63,265 bases of DNA from Neelides folsomi. Lineage: Eukaryota; Arthropoda; Collembola; Neelipleona; Neelidae. Where the stretch lies: positions 1-63,265 of the forward strand of contig JAQGBZ010000360.1 of NCBI GenBank assembly GCA_034687125.1. Direction: 5' to 3'. Below, piece after piece: positions 13,640-23,701 of the stretch. Position 1 is the first letter of the stretch; each line of letters begins with the position of its first letter. The notes under the pieces were generated by a model. The model ran no database searches and was not told where the DNA came from. It saw nothing but the letters and a program-made list of their open reading frames with translations. Both the position numbers and the translations under genes were made by a program.

Positions 13640-14358
13640 TTAAGGAGGGGTTCGAAGCGAATCTTGTTCAAGAACAATGACCAAATCTTGGTCCATTTCG
13701 ACTTCCATTTCTTCGTCCAAAGAATCAGTGCTTGACAATGCTGTCATTGGGTGGTCTTCAATACCATCATTGAAAGTTATATCGTCGTTTGGCGCAGGAA
13801 ATCTGCGTCTTGTCGGCGCCGGTGGTACCAAAACCCGTTCATGGAACAAGGACGTAGACGAAGTTGAAGGCTCCCGTTTGTGCAATTTATCGTCTTTCCC
13901 AAGCTTGGCCTTTTTTAAAATCCTTTCTTCAGTTCCATCAGCCAAAGTCCGAAGTTGTTTGAGTCCCCGTCTTGTCCAAGCCTCGGTGAACAATCCGTGG
14001 GGATCTTCTGGTTCACAAGCATTTTTCGCAAGAATGATTTTACTTCCAAATGCCGTGTCATCAGGAGAATGAATAGCAAACTGTGAAACAATAAAACCCA
14101 AATTAATTACAATCTCCTTAAGTTAACCTTCTTAATCTGCCAAAGTCTTGTTAAAGCACAATTTAATTATAACAAAGATAACTGCGAATTATTATGAAAT
14201 GCTTATAATATGCAAATTAGTAATTAATTAATCACTCTATCGTCAATGTCGTCGAGAAAATCGGATGGTTTAACCATTCTCCATTTAAGGTCGTTTGCAA
14301 TTAGCATTGCGCGTCTTGGGTCCAATGTCACCATCGAGTCGCACTTGTACCGAGCCAT
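13640..14358 (-). CDS. unrecognised 187-aa nuclear/cytosolic-type protein
   Basis: Two exons, 14358-14236 (41 codons) and 14080-13640, join in phase 0 to give 187 aa. There is no signal peptide or membrane helix. The first about 90 residues look like a folded conserved region: MARYKCDSMVTLDPRR, then LKWRMVKPSDFLDDIDDR, then an FAIHSPDDTAFGSKI stretch and PHGLFTEAWTRRGLKQL. A Lys/Arg-rich middle (ILKKAKLGKDDKLHKR) follows, then Ser/Pro-rich low complexity and a very acidic tail (SLDEEMEVEMDQD). The codon use and non-AT-rich composition (many C/G third positions) support a real gene. I cannot place it in a family and assign no function. An intron-retaining alternative would start at 14101, but it lacks the well-formed first exon. 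Confidence 0.7.
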
Positions 14359-14696
14359 TGAGACTAAAAGGCCAGGATTAAGGAATCAAAGTTATGATCG
14401 AAATCAAGAGGTCAATAACGGTCAATAAGAGAAAGACGCTTCGACCAGGAAGATCAAGAGCCAGGAACCAAATAATATAAAAATGTCTTTCCTCGTGTTC
14501 GTTCTTCCTCGTTGAACCTTTTATAAGTTCCTATTCATTTCAACTTTGTCGCATTAAATATATTTGTGAACGTTGGCATTATTTGTGCGTGTAAGAAATG
14601 AGGATCATTATGTGTATGACGTTTTGCATGTTATAATAATAAAAAATACAATACGCATACATTGAAATAAAGTATAAAATATTTTGTTATATGAGT
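14359..14696. other. intergenic
   Basis: Short AT-rich gap between two minus-strand genes; it holds the promoter of the 187-aa gene and the 3' UTR of the Ly6 gene. Nothing else seen. Confidence 0.5.
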
Positions 14697-15402
14697 TTAT
14701 TGAAATGGAATGAATAGTATTTTAACAATGAATATGACAATGATGAATGATAAAGACAAATGATGTTGAACAGAAGAATTACAATAGCTGTGATTACAAA
14801 AACATGTGTGTTCTTCTTTCTGCATGATTTCTTCATTTTCGGAATCATTGAAAAATGATAAAGATGAACATCCAAGAGGAACTTTGAATCCCAAGAGATC
14901 GACAGATGCTGAACAACCCTTGGTTGATTTCAGTCGTCCGTGGACGTCATAGGTCACGATCTTAGCACAAACCATCCCTTCACCACAATGGGTTAAAAAG
15001 GAGGAAGATGGCCAAAGATGACTTTGATCAAGAGTTTCGCAGGAATCCAATTGCTTCATTTGCTCTTCAACTTCGCTGTCTTTTTCATTAAGGTCCTTGT
15101 GAGTTCCACAAGAGTAGCATGTTAATGCTAATTAAACAAATGAATAAATTTTTTAATTTAATTTAATATTTAAACTATTTCCTCATTCAATTACAAAATT
15201 ATTTAATATATTGGTATAACGGTAATATTATTTATTTAAGTTTATAAAGTTTTATCAACGTTATATAAAATATTTTTTAATAATTATTATATTCAAATAG
15301 TTTACTATTTTTATTAGAATAATTAATAAGTGATTGCTTACTTGCAAATACATTAGAAATATTTGAAATAATGATGAAAATCTTCCAGTATCCGATAATC
15401 AT
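14697..15402 (-). CDS. Ly6/uPAR three-finger domain protein, probably GPI-anchored (quiver/boudin type)
   Basis: Exon 1 (15402-15342) encodes a signal peptide of about 20 residues. Exon 2 (15127-14697) encodes the rest; total 163 aa. The mature part opens with TCYSCGTH, the classic first beta-strand of a Ly6 domain. Further cysteines (SCET, THCGEGMVCAKI, KGCSAS, GCSS) lead to the closing HTCFCNHSYCN. That Cys-x-Cys...Cys-Asn pattern ends almost every Ly6 domain. A final hydrophobic stretch (SLSFIIVIFIVKILFIPF) would serve as the GPI-attachment signal. An insertion rich in Lys/Asp/Glu between the first two cysteine strands is longer than usual. Arthropod Ly6 proteins act at septate junctions or on ion channels; which role applies here is not visible. 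Confidence 0.85.
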
Positions 15403-16240
15403 TTTAAAGTGAAAGAAAAGAAGTAAGGTTATAATGGAAATAGCCCGGTGATCTAGATTCTCTCTGATAATTTTAGACCATTCTATAAATACTTATATTT
15501 ACAAAAAATCAAGTCTTCACTCTTGTTTCGCAAATCAGTTAAATGATACTTTACAAATGAAAGATGTGTGAGATGCAATTAAATGAAAAACAAAATAATT
15601 TAATGAATTTGTATTTATTAACATCATCAGGAATTCATATCTTACAACATGTGATATAAGGAGGAAATAGGAAATAGAAAAAAACACTGAACATTTATGA
15701 TCTTGGCATAATGCATATTTAACATACTACAACTTTAATATTTATTAGGACATATTAAACGATATACAATTCTAATTCATATCTTTAATTGATAAAATTA
15801 TATAAGCTAATACATACTTAAATAAAGAAAGTATATTATTTGTGTAGTAATATATTTATAAGCTTAAACATTTAAAAGTATAGAACTACAATTTCAATGC
15901 TTAATTCAAACTCAAACTCAATTCATTTCTCGATTATAAATATTACTAGACTTATCATTAGAACTAAATTGTTAAATTCTCCACTATACAATATTTTATT
16001 AACAACTACTTCGAATCTTGTCATAAAATTATGTAAAAAATATAAAATAATGATAACTTATTACTTAATATTAAGCTAATAACAAATATGAAAATCCTTA
16101 TAAAATCCTTTTCATTTATAAAAATTCCAGATTTTAAATAATTTAGGTTTCTTCTACACATTTCTTTCCACATTGAATTTATCAAATAATATAAAATTAA
16201 CTATAAGATAAAGATAATATTCATAAATAATAATATAAAC
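15403..16240. other. intergenic
   Basis: Very AT-rich gap between the Ly6 gene and the 3' end of CSTF2. An open frame around 15897-16079 has low-complexity composition and is not supported as a gene. Confidence 0.6.
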
Positions 16241-17881
16241 TCATCTTGTCGCCGGAGTCGACTTTGCAATTTGCTCTTTGAGCACAAGAATGCTTTGCCT
16301 TTGCTCAGGAGGCAAAACTGCAATTTGTTCCTCACTCAATTGAAGAACTTGCATAATCAGAGCAGCCTTTTCTTGATCCGTAGCCCCTGGGCCGAATCCA
16401 GCCATTCCGATTCCTCCACCAAGAGCCCCAAGAGTCTTCCCAGTCGCAACAGCCGCCGCTTGATCATTTCTCCTTCTTGGGTCTCTGTCCGGAGCAGCTC
16501 TTGGATCCCTCATGTCCCGATCCCTCGCATTATCTCTCACATTATCTCTCATGTCTCGATCTCCTCCCATCGGTCGAGTCCGCGGGTCAAATCCAGCTCG
16601 AAGATCAAAGTCTTGATTGGTCTGATTCGAATTTCTTGGATCAGAACTTGCATTATTTCGACTCAAGCGCTCTCCACGAAGATCAAAATCTTGTCCTTGG
16701 CGTTGATTAGGCTCAGCGTTTCTTCCCAATCGTGGATCTCTCAAATCCAAATCAGTTCCAAATGGAGCTGCATTTTGATTCATTGGCATTACAGAGACCT
16801 GCGGCGGGGCAGCTCCAGCTGCAATCCAGGGATTTTCCGATGGTGGTGGTTTTGGTGGAGTGACCGTTGGCAAAAGTGACATCTGACCTTCTGGCAAAAG
16901 AGTCCCCACTGGAACTGCGTTGTCTTTGTGAAGGAGGGAAAGAGCGGTCGTTGGGTCGACAATTTTCATCACAACCAGAGCTTGGAGAAGAGCGTAGGAA
17001 AGTTGGGGATTTTGGAGAAGCATCGTCCGAGCTTCGTTGTGGTTATTTTGAATGCAAGCTTTCATTTGCCTCATGAGTTCAAACATCTGTTCTGGTGGGA
17101 GAGAAGCGACGGCTTTGGAAATTGCTTCTGGAGCTCGTTCAGGACCGACTGGCTCTTCAACCGTACGAACTTCATTCTCTGGTCGACCTAATTAAATTGA
17201 ATAATTTTATTAATCACACAATTTAATATTATTATTAAAATGTATCTTACTAAAATAATAATGATGATGATGATTAAGGTTATAATAATGATAATTAAGA
17301 TTACAATAATGATTTAATTGTATATATAATAATATTAAGTTAAAATAAATAATAATAATTTACTTGGCCCAATTTCAGCCATTCGAGATCTTTCAGCTCC
17401 GGCATTGTCAACTCTGAGAATTCTGTTGTTGATTTCGAACCCGTTGAGATTCCTCATGGCAGACATTGCAGTTTCAACGTCTTTGTATTCGCAAAAGCCA
17501 TATCCTTTAGGCTTTCCGGTTTCACGGTCGTAAACGAGCTTCAGACTCACAACAGGACCAACCTCAGAGAAGATTTCTTTCAGCTTCTCCTCCGTCACCT
17601 CATATGGAATATTTCCGACTGTAAAAGAAAGAAATCAAAGATTTATTATTTACTTGTTCATCAGCTTATTTGGCAGATGTGTGTAGGTATTAACAATATA
17701 ATGATAAAGATAAGTATAATAATTAAATTATAATAATTAATTAAAAATAAGATGTGTATTGACTGCTGTGAATTGACTTTTTTGAGCGCTATACAAAGGC
17801 CGATTAAAAATGTAATGCATAATTAAGAGAAAGCAAATACGAACCGAATACTGAGCGAAGAGGACGATCTGCTTCCGTCAT
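16241..17881 (-). CDS. CSTF2: cleavage stimulation factor subunit 2 (CstF-64)
   Basis: Three exons, 17881-17845, 17618-17364 and 17187-16241, give 412 aa. Residues about 12-92 form an RRM, with RNP2 as VFVGNIPY split by intron 1 and RNP1 as KGYGFCEY. The hinge domain that binds CstF-77/symplekin follows ([20 protein letters not shown] and on to [10 protein letters not shown]). The extreme C-terminus is the three-helix Pcf11-binding domain ([39 protein letters not shown]). The protein binds the GU-rich downstream element in pre-mRNA 3' end processing. It is shorter than human CSTF2 (577 aa): the MEARA pentapeptide array is absent. The middle instead has a low-complexity array built on (F)DLR and RDMRD units with many Asn and Arg. 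Confidence 0.95.
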
Positions 17882-18280
17882 TTTAACTGGTGAGTTAAAA
17901 TCTTTAAATGCTAATTGTGAAAGGAGGAGAAAAACAGGAAAAGAAAAAAAGATGGATTCGAGAAGCCGACTTTGAGTTTATAGCGAAACTTGCCTCTTCA
18001 ATAACACGATTTAGATTCAACTACACAAGGATTTCTACCATTACCCTTAAAAGTTATTTTCAAGTATGCGGATAAGGGATTTGTAATGTTATGTTATGTT
18101 AGGTTAGGTTTATGTTTGTAAATAGTTTAATATGATTTTTATTAATCCATTATATTAGTTTACATTTCAAACATTTGGTTATGATTTACCTAGATTGAAA
18201 TATACAGAATTTTTTGAACTATAGTTAAACAATAGATTTAAGAATTTTAACAGTTTAAAATATCTAATAAATATACCAAA
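17882..18280. other. intergenic between CSTF2 and CDK-like gene
   Basis: Contains the CSTF2 promoter side and the 3' end of the kinase gene. Around 18090-18115 there is a short run related to ttaggtt; it is too short to be telomeric. Confidence 0.5.
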
Positions 18281-20114
18281 TTAAACAGCAAATGCTTTAG
18301 AAAAGAATTCCTGATATGATCTCCTTTCAATAACTGATCTTCCATAGATTATTGTTGGAATCGACAAAATAGAAGTTGCAGAAGGCCGTTTCTTTGGATC
18401 AAGTTGAAGAAGATGTTGGACCAAACTTAAAGCATTTTCATTCCTTATTATGATTTCTTCATCATAAATCTATTCAAAACAAATATATCTTTTCATATTA
18501 AATATGGATATAAAAATTAAATATAATTAATTAATTAAAATTAAATTAATTTCCATTAAACTCACAACATTTTATGAACAATAACTGAATTCTTACATCC
18601 ATAGAGCAAAACTCTTCTTTCTTTATCAGCATTCCAATCATTGAGAGAAAAAGAGGCATTTTTTCTACGCTTCTCCAATTTTCGCTTGAAAGAGGCCCAG
18701 AGAAATTCACAATTTTCCTAAATACTTCAATTTCACAATTTCCTCTGAAGATCGGTATATGAGTCCAGAGCTGAGCAAAGATGCAACCCATTGACCAAAT
18801 GTCAACAGAAGGACGCAAGGAGTTCAACGACGCTCCAAGGAAGATCTCAGGTGGACGATAGAGCAAAGAAATGATTTGGTTTCCTACCGCTTCTTCAATG
18901 GCTGGTAGAGCCTGGCCAATGTATTGAGTTCGTTCAAAATCACACAATTTGACCACGCCTTCTCGAGTGATGAGAACATTAGAAGGTTTTAAATCTAAAT
19001 GGAGAATCTGAAAAGTTAATAAAACATAATTAATTTTAATTTATTAGTTTTATACAATTTATTAGTTTTTTTATCAACATTTAATATTTTTATTTTTGAT
19101 AGATAATCGAAATTATTAGAATTATTAATTATTACAAATATTAATTAACCATTTTCTGATGAATGAATTCAATCGCTTGGAACAATTGGCAACCAATTGC
19201 ACACTTTATATCATCGTCAAACTTCCTCGGGAAATTCTCATCTCTGAATAAACTTGCCAGATCAAATGGGACGAATTCAAGCACAATGAACGGCTGCTCC
19301 ACATCTTTTCCCAAGCAATTTTTTGATCTCAACGTTTCAATCATCGTGACTACATTTTGGTGTCGAAGGCGCTTGAGGAAATAAACTTCATTGGTCAAAT
19401 CAATCTTAAATTCCGGGTCTTTAAACGCTTGTTGAAATCTCATCCTTTTAATTGCATAAATGTCGTCTGAGCCCTTTGCCGTCGCTTTGTACACCTCACT
19501 AATAAAAAAATAAATTCCAAATTTTATGACCATGTAAAATAATTTATTATTATATTATAGTCATAATTCATAAAAATCATTTAGTACACTGGCTGCTTGA
19601 TCATTAAAATCATTTAAATTTAAATGAAGTAAAGTATGAAAATTAATAATGAAAATTACCCAAAAATGGCAATATTGTATAAAAAGTCATATTTGTCTTC
19701 TGCATATGGCGACTCAACCTCTTCATTTTCCTCATCGAGAAAGAAAGGATGTGTGGGAGAAATAATTTCAATTGCAATTTCATCATCATGGACTCCATGA
19801 AAATCTTCGATTTCATTCTTCTCGGGGATTAATGGGATTTCGGGGATTTCACTAAAGGGAATTGTTGAACATGTTGAAGGGGAAGTTTCCTCAATTGACT
19901 TTACCTTTTCTGGTGTTTGAATTGGAAGCAGAAAGAAATTGACCTTGTTGTTGTAAATCGGCCATTTTATTTCAGGGTGTTTAACTTTATTACATTTCCA
20001 TTTAGGAATTTTTATGAATTTCTCACATTCGGATATTTCTGGTAATTTTATTTCTTCTAATGGAGCGTTGAAAAAGTCATAGCCTAACTCGTAATCGTCA
20101 TCGTCTTCTATCAT
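18281..20114 (-). CDS. divergent CDK-like protein kinase with non-canonical HLD and DFE motifs
   Basis: Four exons, 20114-19660, 19498-19150, 19007-18597 and 18469-18281, give 467 aa. Residues 1-150 are a unique acidic, Pro/Glu-rich N-terminal region. The kinase domain begins near 145. The glycine loop is degraded (NIAIFGEVYKA), and the ATP lysine is kept in YAIKRM (K169). The catalytic loop is HLDLKPSN (H271-N278), where the usual HRD arginine is leucine. The metal-binding DFG reads DFE (D291-E293). The APE-like RPPEIFLGA, the DIWSMGCIFAQLW helix and LDPKKRPSA near the end are CDK-like. Catalytic Lys, both Asp and Asn remain, so it may be weakly active or a pseudokinase. No cyclin-binding PSTAIRE-like helix is recognisable (the helix region reads NEVYFLKRL). 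The closest general resemblance is to CDK10/11-type kinases, but orthology is unclear. Confidence 0.85.
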
Positions 20115-20593
20115 TTCAAATAACGATCAATTTATTAGATAGGTCAATTAAGTATAATTTATTTAAGCTGATTATGTCTCCTTCAACAAACTCATTGTCA
20201 GTCCCTTCTCTACGATTTCGTAACATTCGTTAAATCATAATATGGCTCAACGTTCAAATGCAAACCATTTTAGTTACTAGAAGTTAATAATAGAACGGCT
20301 ATTACCAATGTTAATTTCAATGCAACGATTTTAAATGCAGAGTTCGGGAAAGTTAATTGGGTCGCTTTAACGAACTACCTTTAAATGTTATTTAACAAAA
20401 TGGATGCCGGGATATGTAAAGATATTTAAATGGCCGCTTTTAATAATAATATAGTTTTATTACATTCATTATTTTTAAAAAATATATTAGAAATCTTGAT
20501 CATTGATTTCATAATTCTATTTAGACACAATAAATGTATTAATAAAATAAAACAACATTAAAGATTAAATAATTATAAATTAATTAATTAATT
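20115..20593. other. intergenic
   Basis: AT-rich gap; it holds the CDK-like gene promoter and the 3' end of the dynein-stalk gene. No exon or repeat seen. Confidence 0.5.
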
Positions 20594-23500
20594 TCAATTA
20601 GCACATGTAAGGTACGGAGGTTTTAAAATTGGGATTTTTCCTCTTGATTTTCCATACAATTCCTTCTTTTCTCCTACTTTGTTCACTGTTGGCTTTCTGG
20701 CCTCTTCTTTTTCTTTCTTCTCCGAAGCTTCCTTAATGATCTTTTCAATCTTTTTGATTTCTCTCCGGATGTAGTCCGTCGCCACTTGACCTTTTTTGCT
20801 TACGACATCTGCATTGGCTAGTCGTTTATCCCGCTCGACCAAAACCAGGTAAACGTAACCGAGATCGTAAATGGCCATAATCCAATCGTAGAGATCTAAA
20901 GAAAAGAAATTAAATCGGTAAAACTCACACGCACCATTTGTGTTAAATAAAAACAATTCAAATCAACCTCATAAAATTTCAGGGTACAATAAGGAAATAA
21001 TAAATATTTATAGGATACCAATTGTTGCCCCCGTAGCATAAGTTTTCTATACCTTTTTTTAAGTTTTTTCAAAATAACAAATCCTAATAAATTTCATGCA
21101 ATAAAATAAAAAATCTCTACTGTACACTGGACTTAAACCATTGAATTAAATATCATAAAATGTAATCTTTACCCTGTGGATATTAATTATAGTGCTAGAA
21201 AAAATCAATTTAAACATCAACTCTAATTTCGGTATTCTTTTAGTTATAAAATGTTAAAAAGTGATAGAATAATTATCTTTATCACTTTTTAACATTTATG
21301 GCAAGCATATTAAGAATTTCTGATTTATCTTCAATTTATTAATTTTAGGGTATTAGAGAACAATATAGTCACTCAACCTTTCAATCATTTTGATAATCAA
21401 TACAGTTCTAATACAGTTTTAATAAAATTTCATAGATTGAGCTACTATATTGTGCATTATTGCCCCAAAATATTTTTCTTTTTAATAATCATATAAGGAA
21501 ATCATATATCCTTACGGAAATAAATGGAATATTCAATAAAAATTATAAAGTCAAATATAAGTAAAATTATATATCAATATTCAGTTTTATATGTCAAATG
21601 TATTTATTTTTTAATGTCAATGTTAATTATTCTTACGTCAAAGTGGCTTATTCTAATGTTAAAATAATATAAACCCATATTTTTATGCACTCATAATAAA
21701 TACTTATATTATGTAAAAATGTAATAATGCAATGTAATATTTGTAAATAAATTATACATACATTTAATAATACAATATAGTGTAAATAAATTTTAGCGTT
21801 TACTTACGCGCACAAGGCGGATAAGCCCGATGGATTTTCTCTCTATTGAAATCCGGGTGATTAAGAATGTATTCAAGGAAATCTTCAAGGTTCTCGGATT
21901 GGAGTTTTCCGGGCTTGGTGAGGTCCATGAGCTCTTCTTGGAAATTCCCACCAAGCAATTTCTTTGAGGGAATCCAATAATCGACTGCTGTGATTTGTTT
22001 ATTCACTTTATCATATTGAATTTCAGGAACAATTCCCTAAAAACAGTGAACTTAATTAACAAATTAACAACATTTAAATCATAAATCATTCCTTAAATGT
22101 TTTACTTACCACTTTAATGAATTTTAGCTTTTTTTGTAAAAATGGCATTAATTGTAATTAAATAATATTTAATAATATTTATGAATCAAACCTTTAGCAC
22201 ACAAACAGCTTCCATAACGAATCTGACAACTTTGGGGGGATTGAATCTCATTTGTTTCATCCAATTAACGGCTCTCCACGGGAGTTTGCAATCTTCAAGA
22301 GCGGAAATATACAACGGGTACATTTCTTTGTATTCTTTTAACGCCTTGAGCCGATGAGTCTCAGCTTCATTGAACAATTTGTCAGCAGCCTCCAATTCAG
22401 TATTTAATTCCTTCAATCTCAAGAACTTTTGATAAAGCGGATCATCTTTGCTAATGTTCATCCTAACTCCATTAATTAAAACAGAATCGTCGTTTTCTCC
22501 CCCTCGTCCATCCACTCCCCCCGCTCCCCCTTTGCCCCCAGCTCCTCCCCCTCCGCCGCCACCGCCAGTTCCAGTTCCCCCGCCGCCGCCGCCCCCGCTC
22601 CCGTCCACGCCAACGCCACCTTGGCCGCTGTCACCACCCCCGCGACCTCCTCGCCCATCGGTTCCTCCCTTCCCGCCAGCTGCGCCTTTCCCGCCGTGTT
22701 TTCCAGTTGATCCTCCTTTCCCGCCTGCTCCGCCGCCAGCAGCTTGGCTATTGTCGGATTCACCGCCTGTTCCTGCTCCGGCTGCTCCTTTTTGATCACC
22801 CTTGCGGAATTTTGATCTAATAATTACAAACAACAAATTTTTATCGTTAATTACATATTGTATGTATGTGTGTAATTACATAGGTAATTATGTATTATTA
22901 GTAATTACTATTAAGGTTTTATCAATATAAAGTAATTTGTTTTATTGTTAAATATTTAGATTTTTTATAATATACAAGAATTTGTCTTTAGCATCTTTCT
23001 TCCATGTTTTCAATCTTTGTTTCATTGCTACGAGCTTTGTGAGTGAACGTGGAAAGAATGCGGCCATTTTTCTATTATCAAAGTTAAACATTTATGTTTA
23101 AAGTAAAGTTAATATATTATTGGCTATTAAAGCTAATTAAAAGTACATAAATATAATTTGGCAATATGAGAACTTTACTTAATTGAATTTTTTAGCCAAG
23201 CTTTTAAACTTTTTTTCATATTAGCAATTCGAACAAGTTTGGCGACGGCTTCATCTGCTTGATTCTTTCTTTCAGCCGCGGCTCTGGAAATTTTTATTCA
23301 CAAGTTAACAAACGTTCAAACTTAATGTTCGGGTTAATTAAATTACTTTATTCCGCCTGGAACATCTGCCGATGTTTTCCAAAATTTAAAAGTTTTCTTG
23401 AATTTTAATATCTTTAAAATGGCACCAGGAACAAATTTTCTTTAAAGACACAAATCAACATATTGACATACTTTTAAAAATTAAAGAATTGAGCTAAAGT

Positions 23501-23701
23501 TTCATATTGAATTTACTAAGATTAGATTAATGAAATTTCAAACCTGGCAAATGCTCCTTTTTTCCAAACCTTCAATGACTTTTTCATCGACACAAGTTTC
23601 ATAATTGATTTTGGTATTTTGAAAAATTTCCTCGACTCTGCATTTGCTAACCAGGCCTTCATGGCCTTCTTCATCTTCACGAGCCCAAAAACGCTGGTCA
23701 T
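20594..23701 (-). CDS. orphan dynein stalk/microtubule-binding-domain protein A (Gly-rich, Lys/Trp modules)
   Basis: Seven exons: 23701-23544, 23439-23347, 23283-23179, 23071-22976, 22816-22192, 22036-21808 and 20895-20594. They give 535 aa. Exons 1-4 encode five copies of a basic module of the form K-x-K-K-x-x-K-x-W, for example KMKKAMKAW, SMKKSLKVW, NMKKSLKAW and AMKQRLKTW. Residues about 155-250 are an extreme Gly-rich stretch. A coiled coil follows, then NPPKVVRFVMEAVCVLKG, VDYWIPSKKLLGG, ILNHPDFNREKI and CAHLYDWIMAIYD. In that order these match helix H1 to H6 of the dynein heavy chain stalk head (PPxxVxxVMEAVC, WxPSxKLLG, HPxF, LxxWVxAMxxYD). A second charged helix (YIRREIKKIEKIIKEA) sits where stalk CC2 would be. 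No AAA+ motor, linker or P-loop is present. I infer a non-motor microtubule binder. A paralogue lies divergently 2.1 kb away. Confidence 0.82.
21250..21296. repeat. perfect 17-bp hairpin inside an intron
   Basis: Bases 21250-21266 are the exact reverse complement of 21280-21296, with a 13-base loop. It lies in the last intron of stalk protein A. It could be a relic of a small inverted-repeat element or a structured RNA. The stem is AT-rich and short for a miRNA precursor. Confidence 0.6.
22499..22795 (-). repeat. GC-rich Gly-coding low-complexity tract
   Basis: A roughly 300-bp GC-rich island (cc/gg-rich triplets) in an otherwise AT-rich region. On the minus strand it encodes about 100 residues that are mostly glycine with Ala, Ser, Lys and Asp. 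The other strand gives a proline-rich open frame (22448-22795), which is a shadow of this tract and not a separate gene. Confidence 0.85.

Noticed and set aside
18085..18115. TTAGG-like repeat suggesting telomere
   Set aside because: Only two or three imperfect copies inside an ordinary intergenic region; far too short.
22448..22795. Proline-rich plus-strand open frame
   Set aside because: It is the complementary strand of the glycine-coding tract of stalk protein A; the minus strand has splice sites and homology on both sides.
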